Shown in pieces: positions 49,338 to 61,414 of a stretch of DNA of 64,000 nt. The translations under genes and the position numbers were made by a program. Within the stretch, counting starts at the first letter, position 1. Each line of letters starts with the position of its first letter. The stretch spans positions 71,896,984-71,960,983 of the forward strand of contig NC_088300.1 of the NCBI RefSeq assembly GCF_032854445.1, read 5' to 3'. The notes below the pieces were generated by a model. It ran no database searches and was not told where the DNA came from. It saw nothing but the letters and a program-made list of their open reading frames with translations. The stretch comes from Liolophura sinensis. Taxonomy: Eukaryota; Mollusca; Polyplacophora; Chitonida; Chitonidae.

Positions 49338-50870
49338 CTAACAGTCATCAGTTTTGCATGCGGATGATATAACGTAAGATTTAGAAGTTGGAGTTGTGCG
49401 AGTAGTCGTGGGGATATCCCTACGAAATCTCTCCCGGGCTAATTCCCAGGCGCGTCTGTTCATGCAATAAGCGAAAAAGATCATCACCCCTTGGCTTCCG
49501 GTCAATACTGTAAACACATACCAGAAAACGTCAGACTGGAAAATTGCAGTCACGATTCCAAATAGCCAGGTGAATCCTAAAAGAACAGATAATCTGATGT
49601 AAACGAAAACATGGTGTTTGTTTGCCTTGTTAGATGCACTCTTAATGTCTGAGAGTGATCGAATTACGAACAAGACACAATCTGGATTCAGGATACGAAA
49701 TCAAAGTTTTCGATTGTACTTATGGAGAATGGGTAAAATATTTCGGTTGCTGTACATCGCTCGCCTTCTCCAGTCAAACGCTCTGGATCTCCCAGTAGTG
49801 GATTGAAGTCTAGAAGTATGTTAAGAGGAAATGGAATGTCTGGTGACTTTACGCCAGTGCAGCCAGCGTTCTTGTTACATCTTTCACCAATGCACACGCC
49901 ACAGAACACATTCTTGTACCGAGAATAAAAAGCATCGGATCCGTAGAAATCAATTTTATGCCAGAATGAAGTACAAAGATTCTCCACGACCGGAGACACG
50001 TCTGTAAACCATTTTCCTGTGACATTGCATTTATCAATTTCTGGGTAGTAACACACTCTCGGCGAGATGTCACCGGGTGGGTGCTTTCTGACATCACACG
50101 CATTGTTTCCTAGAACCACAGGCCACAGTTCATCCATGGACCTCACTTTACGCAGTGTAAACATCGCGTCGCAGGTTACTTTGTGACTCCATGTCTGAAA
50201 GTCGGTGACACTATGACATTAGGCACAGAAGATCTTCTTGTATGTGAATCCCGTCTTGAGATCTGACACGGGAGTCGATGGGACTGGTCCTGTATATCAG
50301 CATCTTCACGTTTTCTCTTTGTCGATTCACTGGAATTCACCGGTCAGGAGCTTACCATTAGGATTTTTGAAAAATTTACAAACTTTGTCCAAGACCCTGT
50401 CGAACACGAAACATACGGTCACGGATTTGACGACGTTTCTGGAGAATCCTTGAAGAGCTCGTCGGGACAACAGTCTCCGTGGACGTGGCACATTTCGTCA
50501 CAATGACATGTGTGACATTCGGCAATGCAATGACCTTCCTCTCGCCACACACTTTTGTCGCAGAGTTTTCTCGTTCAACAAATAAACTTTGTTTGCGTCT
50601 GTCGCCATGACTCGATTTGTGGAATTAACGTTTATCGCACAAATGTTTTTCAAAAACGACCAAGGTATGTTTATCAGGGGCTGGGTGGGTAACGGCGTTC
50701 TGACGGTTTCGATCTCGTCTTCCACTGCGTTTTTAGAAAAACTAGCATTCGGGTTCGAATGAATGTAATTCTGGACATGCAAAAGCAGGGCTAAAATGAA
50801 CAAAGATCCATGTTTCCCCCAAATAACGCCATTCCAGCAGACTCCAGGAATTTTTTCTGCAAAGACGATT
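49338..50870 (-). pseudogene. Family B-like (Mth/adhesion-type) GPCR, internally deleted
   Basis: Read leftward: a hydrophobic segment near 50800 (LFILALLLHVQN); a Cys-rich block ECHTCHCDEMCHVHGDCCPD around 50520-50450 typical of invertebrate GPCR ectodomains; KTGFTYKKIFCA, a TAA stop near 50221, then CHSVTDFQTWSHKVTCD and the open stretch 50164-49688 (CDVRKHPPGD, NVFCGVCIGERCNKNAGC). Almost at once, from 49673 to 49338, comes a transmembrane 6-7 region: VYIRLSVLLGFTWLFGIV and LTGSQGVMIFFAYCMNRR, with a basic tail. Helices 1-5 that should lie between are absent; only about 20 bp separate the parts, in different frames. At least two further frameshifts occur upstream. No introns are seen, so a processed copy is possible. 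The ligand class is unknown. Confidence 0.75.
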
Positions 50871-51590
50871 GAGTGCGATCAGCTTTTTATAGCTTGTGAG
50901 ATTATTTGCTATTACCGATTAGTGTAAATGTCTTTGTTATGTTAAACCAACAGGTAGGCTCATTTGCCCGAAAGATCATAGCTCAGGACAAACACTTATT
51001 ACTTTTCTCAGCATGTAGCCAGCATGAGTGATGATGCTGGACAAAGCATGGAACCATTCAATATTGACTTAAGCTTTTCAGACAATGTATCTAACGTTGT
51101 CTTATCTGTTGGATAGACATCCCAACCAGAAGTTTACATTCTTCGAACACAACCTTCTCACTGAATGCCGAATCACCCGAATCATCTGACATTTTGAGAG
51201 CTAGGCCTATACAAACATTACCCTGGGTGATGGCTGTAGCGTTTCTCACTGACCTAGGTGCAGATAGTTTCTTTGGATAAGTATTATTCTTTAGAAATCG
51301 TTATGATTCAAAGACCACTGTACGAAAACGTTTTTATATGACAATGATAAGTTGTGTGACTAAGACTCATAAACATTAACTTTATGTGCTAAACGTTTTG
51401 ATTGTCCACTCTGTACACAGAGTGTTCTTCAATACACAGGCACGGTACTATTTGCAACAGTGGATATACAAAAAATCGCACTGGAAAAGCCGAATTCGCA
51501 CATGCATTTGACAGAAGATCGTGAATGATGAAAAAGTTACACTTTATGGAGACATGTTCCAATATGGGTTCGTTCCGTTCTATTCCAGTA
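50871..51590. other. Intergenic, no assigned feature
   Basis: No gene or array is visible between the GPCR relic and the 30-bp array. Confidence 0.4.
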
Positions 51591-51594
51591 CATA

Positions 51595-52030
51595 TGGATT
51601 CGACTAGTTTCCTATATAGTTTATAAGGATTCGACTGGTTCCATTAGAGTATATATGAGTTCGACCAGTCCCTATCCAGCAGATACGCATTCGACCAGTC
51701 CCATTCTAGTAGATACGGATTCGACCAGTCCCGTTCTGGTCGATACGTATTCGACCAGTCCCATTCAAATATATACGAGTGTATACACACTTTATATATA
51801 TGAATTCGACTAGCACCGTTCCAGTATATACGGATTCAACTAGTCTCATTACAGTTTATACGGATTCCACTAGTCCCATTACAGTATATACAAATTCGAC
51901 TAGTCCCATTCCAGTATATACAAATTCGACTAGTCCCATTCCAGTATATACGAATTTGACTAGTCCCATTCCAGTAGTATTGGATTCTACTGGTCCCATT
52001 AAAGTACATTCGGATTTGAATGGTCCCATC
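51595..52030. repeat. 30-bp minisatellite with SpeI-like core
   Basis: About fourteen units of GTATATACGGATTCGACTAG TCCCATTCCA. Open on both strands because 30 bp is ten codons. It ends where the 7-kb duplication begins. Confidence 0.95.
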
Positions 52031-52449
52031 TCTGTCGAGCCATGGCTCAGGTCCCAAAACAGTTCCCCATATATAGGTCACACAGGCTTCACAATTGAGA
52101 CTTGTCCCAAGGATTGGCTAACACATTCTACGGGGTTACTGACACACGCGCATCTGTTTGAGAGACACAGCAAAGTAAATCGTTTATGGCCTCGGCGAAA
52201 GGAATTTTGACAGAGTAAAAGTTGGCCTTTTATTAATATGGAATTTCATGGTTGATGTAGAAAGTAGCACTTTGAAATCAGTTTCAAAGTTTCAGCATTT
52301 ATTACATCTCATGTAAGTTTCAGTTAATGTGGAATTTCCAAATGTAGTCAAAAAAAAGGAAATAAATTTAGGAAAAGTTTAATTAAGGCGCAGTTCGGCA
52401 TTAAATTAAAACGTGTCGTCTAAATTCAACCAGATTTGAAAAAAATAGT

Positions 52450-52680
52450 CAAGGCTGTCAGCTTATGTGTAGTGGGTGTGTAGTCGCTGTAGCGGCTGTA
52501 CTGGCTCTGATGGCTGCGTAGTGGTTGTAGTATCTATATAATGGTTGTAGTGGTGTATGGTGACAGTAGATGTAGTTGTTGTACAATGACTTCAATGTTT
52601 GTACAGTGTCTGCAGTGGCTGTATAGCGGATATAGCGGATGTATAGTTGTTGTAATACCAAATTGAGTCATACATACAAC
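52450..52680. repeat. Degenerate GTAGTGGCT-type repeat and SINE-2 body repeats
   Basis: GTAGTGGTTGTAGTATCTAT-like 9-18 bp units; the matching stretch in unit 2 is 59300-59490. It is followed at 52695-52830 (unit 2: 59525-59675) by about three copies of a 45-bp unit, CTTGGTACTACTTCACTTAA CGCTCAGCATAA, resembling SINE-2 body. Confidence 0.7.
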
Positions 52681-52907
52681 TTTAACATCGGTAACCTTGG
52701 TTCTGCCTCGCTTGGCTCAGCAAAAGACGAATGCACTTGGTACTACTTCACTTAACGCTCAGCATAACCGGAATGCACTTTGTGCTGCATCGCTTGGCGC
52801 TCAGCACAAGAGGAATGTACAAAGTACAAAGTATGGGCAGGGGTCAGTATAAGATGAAAGAGTAGGTCCCAGTAATGCATGGTGGCTGTATATAATGGTT
52901 GTAGTGG

Positions 52908-53075
<168 letters not shown>

Positions 53076-53580
53076 GCTGTGTTGGCTCTGTTATGGCTGT
53101 AAGTTATTGGCAAGTAGCCCTATATTTTAATCATGAATTCTCTGTTAACATCGTATGTACGTACACTCAGTGAATATTAAATCACTGGATACAAATGTGC
53201 TATTGCAATAGCGTCAGTTATGCCCCTGAGCCAGCTATTCCACACGTTCAACGTTATCTGATTTATCTCTCACTCGTGATTAGTCAGGCATTCATATTGA
53301 TACAGCCGACAGATATCCTATGAGAATTATTTAGTGTAAGCGACAAGTGTGCTATTCATAAATCAAGGTTGCCTTAGGAATATAGGAAACAAGGAATATT
53401 TGCATTTCATTATATTTAAAGAAAAGTACAAGCTATCGGAGCAACACTTGGTATAATTAGGTATATTGCACGATTGAAGCAGCTAAGATGTGACTTATGA
53501 TTTAATTTGCTCATTGGGTGATAAATACCGCGTTCAAGAATATTTCACTTATACAACGGTGGTAAATGTCACTCAGGAAG

Positions 53581-53690
53581 GCGTCAATGTGACGGCTGGC
53601 TGTACGGCTTGTAAGTTAGGAAGGCCAGGCGTCAATGTGACGGCTGGCTGTACGGCTTGTAAGTTAGGAAGGCCAGGCGTCAGTGTCATG
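53581..53690. repeat. 48-bp direct repeat, two copies
   Basis: GCGTCAATGTGACGGCTGGC TGTACGGCTTGTAAGTTAGG AAGGCCAG occurs twice; the same pair is present in unit 2 at 60775-60875. A SINE-1 tail remnant (AAGAATATTTCACTTATACA) lies just before at 53525-53570 and at 60680-60735. Confidence 0.9.
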
Positions 53691-54228
53691 TATGTTATTC
53701 GATCTAATTCTGCGCTACGTTCGGTGATCCACGGTGGACTTGGTACATTGCCAAAGCGAATGGGAACAGTGAGTATGGAATTATTGCTATAATTCTGAAC
53801 ACATGTTTTTCAAGAATCCAATACTCCTGTTTTGCTTCCCCATTGTCTTGTGGCTACTTCACTGTTCCGAAGCATTTTGGTTCAAACGGTTTTTAATTGT
53901 GTTGCAATTTTGTGCCATCATCATCTGTCTCACTGTTTCACATTAAATAATTTTTCGCTCTTGGATACAGCATCGTATGAAAGCTAACAGTTTGATGACA
54001 TTTGTAAATAGTTTATTGCTTAAGATAGGTTTAATGCGAACAGTATCTTATCACGAAGGACATTACGACGGATATGCTCTGGAAAATCTAGTGTTCTGGA
54101 ATACTGAAATTAAGATATTTGGAAAATTCTCAACAAAAGTTCATTCCCATAGAGTCCTATAAACTATTCCGCGTCAGTAAACCGATATACATTTTTGATC
54201 TTTCCGTTTCTTTAAGCGTTGTAACCTC

Positions 54229-57200
54229 ATGCTGCCGTCGACGATGTTGGTAGCAACACTCCTGATATTGTTCGGCAGCATTACCGTAAAAGAGGTCATC
54301 GCAGTAGTTAAGTGCGACGGCCAAATTCACGAGTATGCCTGTATACGCGATGCTAGCAATACCAGAGAATGGCGGAATATAGTTTGGAGGACGCTGACCT
54401 TCATACATCATATATCATCTGTTACGTGCGCAAAACAGTGTTTGCTCTTGGGAAATACATGTAAGGCATTTGCCATCAAACAGAATACAGGCTGTCTTCT
54501 CCTTGGACAATTAACAGACATGATGGAGCGGCCTTGGGTTAACTTCGATGGAAACTGGGAAGTCTATCCTTGGCAAAATGGTAAGCCATTATCACCGACA
54601 TGTTCATGTTTAGGTCAGGAGCCGTTTTTTTTATGAAAGTTTGCTTGAAACAAATGCCCTTAGGTTTCTAACCCTGTTTTCCGGAGTGTGTGGGACAAAA
54701 TGCTCTCCAGTAAACACTTTCAACGCAACTTAACTAGGTGAATTTATTTTTAATGTTAGATGAGGCCTTATAGAAACTCTTTGCGTTGAAAGAAGAAAAT
54801 GCCTTTGATGTACCGTTGTTCGCAGTTCGCTTTTTACATTCTGTGCGGCTTTGTCAAAATACTGAAAATTACGACCTACAGAAATAAGTAGCCTGTCACC
54901 AAGATTTTCAATACTATTAAAATTTGTAGAAGAGGAGGAAGAGCAACCGTGCGGAGTCTTGTATAAGATGTAGGGCAAACAATATTCCTGTCGACCGGAA
55001 ACGATATTTCTTATTTGTGTTTTAGCGAAAGCTTTCACATGATTGGTACTGTCAAGAAAAGTTCATCTACCCACTTTAACAGTGAGTTCCTTCCTTGAGT
55101 AGAAACAATGAATTGCTGACATTTTCTTTCCAAACTAAATTGAAGGACGGTTCAAGTTCATGGAGTTTTACCGTAACCTGCTTTATGCGGTCATTTGATG
55201 GAGGTTTCAAGGTCGAATAAGGTCTACAATTAAGAACCAATTTAGACGAAATACTTTCACGTATAAAACTCAAACAGCAAAGTCAGCCCAGTATAGTTTT
55301 GTTGTTTGACAGTGAATGTGAAAATCCCTGTATTGCGAGTGTCTTCAAGTTCCGGTGTGTCCGTGTACGATACATGGGTGTCCGGACCATCCTCCAGTCT
55401 GTCCGAGGTCGGTCTGCATCTAAACCTCAACTCTCCCCTCACCAACACCTTCTACAAACACCCAATCGTCAACGGCTGGGAGAACTGGAATATCGCAGAG
55501 GTGAGGTATTAGTGACATCATTAGGAATAGTTGAGTTTTTTTTTAAAATTTATGTTTGACTAAAAGGTAAACTTATTGTGATATCATTTAGGGCAGAGTT
55601 TGCTGAGAGTTTCTTTTATGTATGGATTGGTTGGTTGAATACTTCTAGGATTGAAGGACAAATATTTGTTGCTAAAAATATGTGAAGTTTCAAGTTAATG
55701 TAAAGCACTGTATTAAGTCATTAACTCATGTGAGACAGTCTGAGGGCTTTGAATATTAAGAACGGTGGATGTCTGAGCTTGGAAAATGGCTGGAGTCAAA
55801 CTTTATCGTGAGTTGGCTGATTTATGATCACAGTAACACAGAATTAGCTGTATCGGTTAAATCTTCTGGTATATTTTACTATCACAATCACACATTTATA
55901 ACGACGCGTTGATTTTGTAAATTCATTGACTTGACTCATTAACTGATATTTGAATGGTGTCTATGGTCAGGTGTCTGTGGTCAGGTTCATGAGTGAAGGG
56001 AGTCGGAAGGCTCTGAGTAAAGTATCACACATTGTCAGACATTTGACAAATCACGTGACTTAAAAGCATTACGCATGCGAACATTGGAGAGGTGGATTTG
56101 CGTCTTCGTCGTAGGTTCGAATAGGATAAAACTGTCACCTGGAGCTAAATTCCCGTTTAGATCACGTAGTAGTCTGTGGATTGTGATTAAAGCTTGTGAT
56201 GGTAATGATGACAAATCCTGCTTGGACTAATCTGAAAATTGCTTGAATATGCACCAGCGGAACAATTCCTACTAAATCTCCAATATCCAAATAACGCACT
56301 TTTTGAGGAATATTATCTAAATATTTTCGTGACATAGAGACGTCATCAAAGAGAAATGTATAGTACAATGTCCTGTCCATGTATGGAACACAGACGCTGA
56401 CGGAAATGAATGCTATAATTCTGACGACCAATAATTTACATGGAAAACAAGACGTAACCATCAGCTGTCATTTACTCAGGTTCGGATAATTTTGTACAAA
56501 CACATGATAGAGGTTGTCAGTCTTACCTTCGACGGGTTGGACACTAACGCTATGAGCTGGTTTGCCAAATCCCAGCTTCTGACATCGCCCTGGAAAGACC
56601 TGAAGGGAAGCTCAACCAATTTTTTGGGGATAGAAGGCTCGAATGGGTAAGTCAGTTTTTGCGCTCTTCGTGCGTAGCAACAACAACACTTCTAGGGATA
56701 TCTTTAATATACAATTAAAAGACGAACTATTATAATGCACAAATGCACGTGAGGATGGTTGTTCCAGTCCCACTGCGTTAAACAATACAATGTTTGCGTA
56801 TTTAAGCCAAACTGTGGTAATATGAAACTATGACAATGTTAACCTGTGATGACACTGAATTGTGATGACGGTAAACCGTGATAATGGTAAACTGTGATGA
56901 TGGTAAACTGCGATGATGGAAAAATGTGATGATGGTAAATTGTGACAATGCTACAACCTGACACTGTTAAACTGTGCCACACCAGATTTATCCACTATAA
57001 ACACACTTTGTTCTCCATGGATATGTTTAGAACATAAAGTAACACATGTGACGTTTCTTTCCTGTTCAGTATATTTCCACGTGTTATCAGATTAAGAGCT
57101 TTTTCTATCCTTGTCGAGCACACTACCTTTTTTGCCTTGTTTCATACACAATGTCATTATTACATTCACTCTCTGATCATCTTTTACGAGTGGTAGACTT

Positions 57201-58667
57201 AATCCAATGACCAGCCTAGTTTCATGTGTAGTATATTTATTCCTTTCCAGGAATCGAAGATTTTTCATCAGTTCTCATTATTCTGGCTGCGGTGGAGATT
57301 ATGGTTGGTTTGTAGTCCTTGATGCCGATGACCATTGTGGATGGACTACACGATCTGCTTACCCGGCGTTTAGTTACGTGAGCGGAAGCTCTAAGCAGAA
57401 CTGGCTGTCCGGTAATTAGACGATATTTAAACTCATGATTAAGGAACGATTTAATATAGATTTGGACTACCCTGAAATATCTCGAGACTAGTGAAAATCC
57501 GGCCTCGAGTCAAACTCAAAGTCACGATTTGAGGTGCCTTTCCCCATCGCTCTACCAACTAAGCTACGACGCCATGTGGGGAGGGATCGCTTGTTCCAGT
57601 GCGCTTACATGCAAAAATAACTTCTACACCTGTAGAAGTGTAGAGTGTAAAACCAGAGCAGCGACGGCATGCAGTGTGATAGCTGGCAAATGGTCACTCA
57701 TAGCCTGTAAAATCTATAAGCTCGAAGACAGCTTACATATGCATGTCTATACTGGAATAATTCTTCACTGTATGTAAAATGACTGTTACAAGCGAGCTGC
57801 ATATAACCATGTAATCCAGAACGTATAATCAACGTAATTTACCGTCTCCTAGTGTCAGATGTCTACAAATTTGTATTCGGCTATATCGTAGTTTCAACGA
57901 TGAAAATCTCATAATTATCTAAGCGTCATCCTACATTTGTATAACATACGTAAGTCATGAAGGGGTGATTCAAAATATTCAATAATCACAAAACCCATTG
58001 CTAAGCAATTTAACACGCCAGTCCCCAAAACAGCATGTAAGAACCCAGAGAGGTACGATAAAAAAGTGCAAATTTCCAAATCCCAACCAAATTTTGCAAA
58101 TTTTGGAGTCAAATGAATAAAACTTAGACGAAACGCACATAATTGTTATATGGCCATAAAAGAGACGGTTGCTTAGTTATAACCCGCAAAAAATCCACTT
58201 CGACCAACTGTCAGCAACTGTTATTCACAGCTATTATCAGTTTCGATACTTCAGGTGCACAGTTTCTTGCATATGGGCCTTACTATACCCGGTCATTTCA
58301 AACAGTTTCAGTCGTGATTTTAATTGCAAGTGTTCACAAAAGTATTATTTTCATGCAAAAACAGGAATGATTGTTGTACCCCTAGCCCCGCGTGTAACGG
58401 AATTAGATACAGCTATATGACAACTGTGAAATTGATCGTCAGGATTCTTGAACACTGAGTACACATTTGCCAATCCCTATCAAACAGCAAATATCCAAAG
58501 CATACCCTTAGTTGTTGTTTTTCCTGATGAGTAACCATTTTCATCTTGATCATTATGATTCAATTCGCCTCAAAATCATTTCAAATTGTATCTGATTTTG
58601 TGTCTTTTTTTCAGGTGCCGTTAGGGATGCAGATGATCTGGTTATCTTTGTTACCCTTTATCTTTGA
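54229..58667 (+). CDS. PAN-domain secreted protein, copy A, five exons
   Basis: Exons 54229-54580, 55313-55500, 56480-56646, 57251-57411 and 58615-58667, all GT-AG with matching phases, give 306 residues. Residues 1-25 form a signal peptide (MLPSTMLVATLLILFGSITV). Exon 1 then holds a PAN/apple-like core with Cys67, Cys71, Cys78 and Cys89 (CAKQCLLLGNTCKAFAIKQN). Exons 2-4 encode an extracellular module with TWVSGPSSSL, NGWENWNIAE, SWFAKSQLLTSPW, NRRFFISSHYSGCGGDYGWF and CGWTTRSAYPAFSYVSG; exon 5 ends DADDLVIFVTLYL. I cannot name the second module; similar arrangements seem frequent in uncharacterised mollusc proteins. If the last intron is retained, translation stops at 57417-57419 (291 residues). 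PAN domains bind proteins or sugars, so an extracellular recognition or matrix role is inferred only. Confidence 0.78.
56835..56985. repeat. 17-bp degenerate repeat in copy A intron 3
   Basis: About seven copies of TGTGATGATGGTAAACTG. Confidence 0.85.
57492..57577 (-). mobile_element. tRNA-like SINE head in copy A intron 4
   Basis: On minus, GTCGTAGCTTAGTTGGTAGA GCG is a clear A-box region, followed by GTGACTTTGAGTTTGACTCG in the B-box place. It differs from SINE-1 and SINE-2 heads and has no tail nearby. Confidence 0.55.
57778..58614. other. Copy A intron 4, no further feature
   Basis: Open frames at 58143-58420 are not supported by any motif. The stretch lies within the last intron of copy A. 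Confidence 0.4.
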
Positions 58668-59702
58668 CCTTTCATAACTTCTGAAAGCATTTTCCCGTCC
58701 TAAGCATAATTTCAGCTACAGGACAGTTTACAACCGGCATCGGAGGTTGCGCAATTCTCCAAGGCAACTCAAATGTGAGCTCAAATGAGAAATAAATATG
58801 CCCACTCTAGTACATCCATATCATTGTTCACTCATGTTGTCACGGCTAAAGTGAAAGAATTGTATGGCTGTGAGCCACGGTTTAGGGCCCAAAACCGTTC
58901 CAGTATATAGGACATACATGCTTCACAATTCAGACTTGTTCCAAGGCTGGTTTCATTCTACCGGGTTACTAACATAAGCGTATCCGTTTGAGTGAGACGA
59001 CAAAGTAAGACGTTTATGGCCTCGGCAACTTTACTCTGTCAAAAGTCACGAGTTGGTCTTTTTCATTGGGGATTTCATGAGAGTTGCAGAAAGAGGCACA
59101 AATAAAAGAACGGGTTTAAAAAAAAAACAGCATTTATTAGATCTTATGTAAGTTTCAGTTATTGTGGAATTTCCAAATGCAGTCAAAATATGTAAATAAA
59201 TTTCAGAAAAGTTTAATTAAGGCGCAGTTCGGCATTAAATTCGGACGTATCGTCTAAATTCAGCCAGATGTGAAAAAATAGTCAAGACTCTCCGCTTACT
59301 ATCAGAAGTAGCGGCTGTAGTGGCTCTGATGGTTGCGTAGTGGTTGTAGTATCTATAAAATGGTTGTAGTGGTGTATGGTGACAGTAGCTGTGTAATGGT
59401 TGTAGTGGTTGTACAATGACATCAGTGGTTGTACAGTGTCTGCAGTGGCTGTATAGCGGATGTAGCGGCTGTATAGTTGTAGTTTAATACCAAACAGAGG
59501 AATACGTACAGCTATAACATTGGTAATTTTGGTATGGCCTCGCTTGGCGCTCAGCATAAGACGAATGCACTTGGTACTACCTCGCTTGGCGTTCAGCAGA
59601 AAACGAGTGAACTTGGTACCAGCTCGCTTGACGCTCAGCATGAAACGAATGCGATTGGTATTACCTCGCTTATGCGTAGGTCCCAGTGAGCCATAACTAT
59701 AA

Positions 59703-59795
59703 ATATGTCGCCACTGGGTCCGCCTTGCTATAAGGATACACCGTTGTCATATGACTGAAAAAACATTGAAGATGACGTTAAAACTGTAGTAATGT
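59703..59795 (+). mobile_element. SINE-2 tail fragment in unit 2
   Basis: GTCCGCCTTGCTATAAGGAT, CACCGTTGTCATATGACTGA and GATGACGTTAAAACTG match the SINE-2 3' end. Absent from unit 1. Confidence 0.7.
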
Positions 59796-59938
59796 GTTTA
59801 TTTATTTGATTGATGTTTCACGCCGTACTCAAGAATATTTCACTTATACGACGGCGACCAGCATTATGGTGGAAGGAAGCCGGGCAGAGCCCGTGGGAAA
59901 CCCACATCCGCAGGTTGTTGAAAGACCTTCCCACGTAC
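59796..59938 (-). mobile_element. 5'-truncated SINE-1 with 9-bp target duplication
   Basis: TTATTTATTTGATTGATGTT through AAAGACCTTCCCACGTAC is SINE-1 3' half on minus. TAGTAATGT flanks it at 59787-59795 and 59939-59947. The corresponding site in unit 1 (about 52870) lacks it. Confidence 0.88.
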
Positions 59939-61414
59939 TAGTAATGTATGGTGGCTGTATATAATGATTGTAGTGCTTGTAGAGATATAATTATATAGGC
60001 TGCTCTGGAGAATAGTGGTCTTGCAATTGTGACTGTAGTAATTGTCATGGCTATATGTATGTATAGTGGTTGTAGTGGCGTATAGTGGCTGTATAGTGGG
60101 CCTTATAGTAGTATATAGTAGCTGTATGGACTCTGTTATGGCTATAGTGACCTTATTGTGGCTGTGTAGGCCTATATTTTAACCATGAATTCTCTGTTAA
60201 CTTGCTAATTACAGACAGTGACTATTTAATTGCTGAATACAAACGTGCTATAACAATAATGTCAATTACGCCTCTGATCTTGCTATTCCACGAGTTCAAC
60301 ATTGTCTGTTTTATTGCTCACTTGTCTTGTACTGACTATGGACTCTGCTAACTGCAGGCTTGGTACCACAAAGGAAAGTAAAGTTAATATTCAGTCCGGT
60401 CCATTAGCGATTTACCTAGAACAAGTCATTCTCCACCAGTAAGACATTCATATTGATAAGGCCGACAGATATTCTATTTATTTAGTGTAAGCGACAATTG
60501 TGCTATTCATAAATCAACGTGGCAGTGCGGCGTCAGTGGAATATAAGAAACAAGGAATATTTCCCTTTCATTATATTTAAAGAAAAGTACAAGCTATCTG
60601 GGCACCACTGGTTATAAGTAGGTATATTGTACCACTGAAGCAGCTAAGATGAGGCACATGATTTGATTTGCTTATAGGTTGATAAATATCGCGTTCAAGA
60701 ATCTTTCACTTATACTACGGTGGTAAATGTCATGTGTAAAGGAAATCTGAGTGGATAGAATAAACCACCGCACCGTGACAGCTGGCTGTACGGCTTGTAA
60801 GTTAGGAAGGCCAGGCGTCAATGTGACGGCTGGCTGTACGGCTTGTAAGTTAGGAAGGCCAGGCGTCAGTGTCATGTATGTCATTCGATCTAATTCTGAG
60901 CTACGTTCGGTGATCCACGGTGGACTTGGTACATTGCCAAAGCGAATGGGAACAGTGAGTATGGAATTATGGCTATAATTCTGAACACATGTTTTTCAAG
61001 AATCCAATACTCCTGTTTTGCTTCCCCATTGTCTTGTGGCTACTTCACTGTTCCGAAGCATTTTGGTTCAAACGGTTTTTAATTGTGTTACAAGTTTGTG
61101 CCACCATCATCTGTCTCACTGTTTCACATTAAATAATTTTTCGCTCTTGGATACTGCATCGTATGAAAGCTAACAGTTTGATGACATTTGTAAATAGTTT
61201 ATTGCTTAAGATAGGTTTAATGCTAACAGTATCTTATCACGAAGGACATTACGACGGATATGCTCTGGAAAATCTAGTGTTCTGGAATACTGAAATTAAG
61301 ATATTTGGAAAATTCTCAACAAAAGTTCATTCCCATAGAGTCCTATAAACTATTCCGCGTCAGTAAACCGATATACATTTTTGATTTTTCTGTTTCTTTA
61401 AGCGTTGTAACCTC

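Noticed and set aside
51779-52210. 143-codon frame with repeated STSPIPVYTN
   Set aside because: 30-bp minisatellite; the antisense frame is open too.
53977-54162. 61-codon ORF conserved in both duplicated units as a separate gene
   Set aside because: It lies in the 5' flank that is nearly identical as DNA, so conservation is explained by the recent homogenisation; no motif seen.
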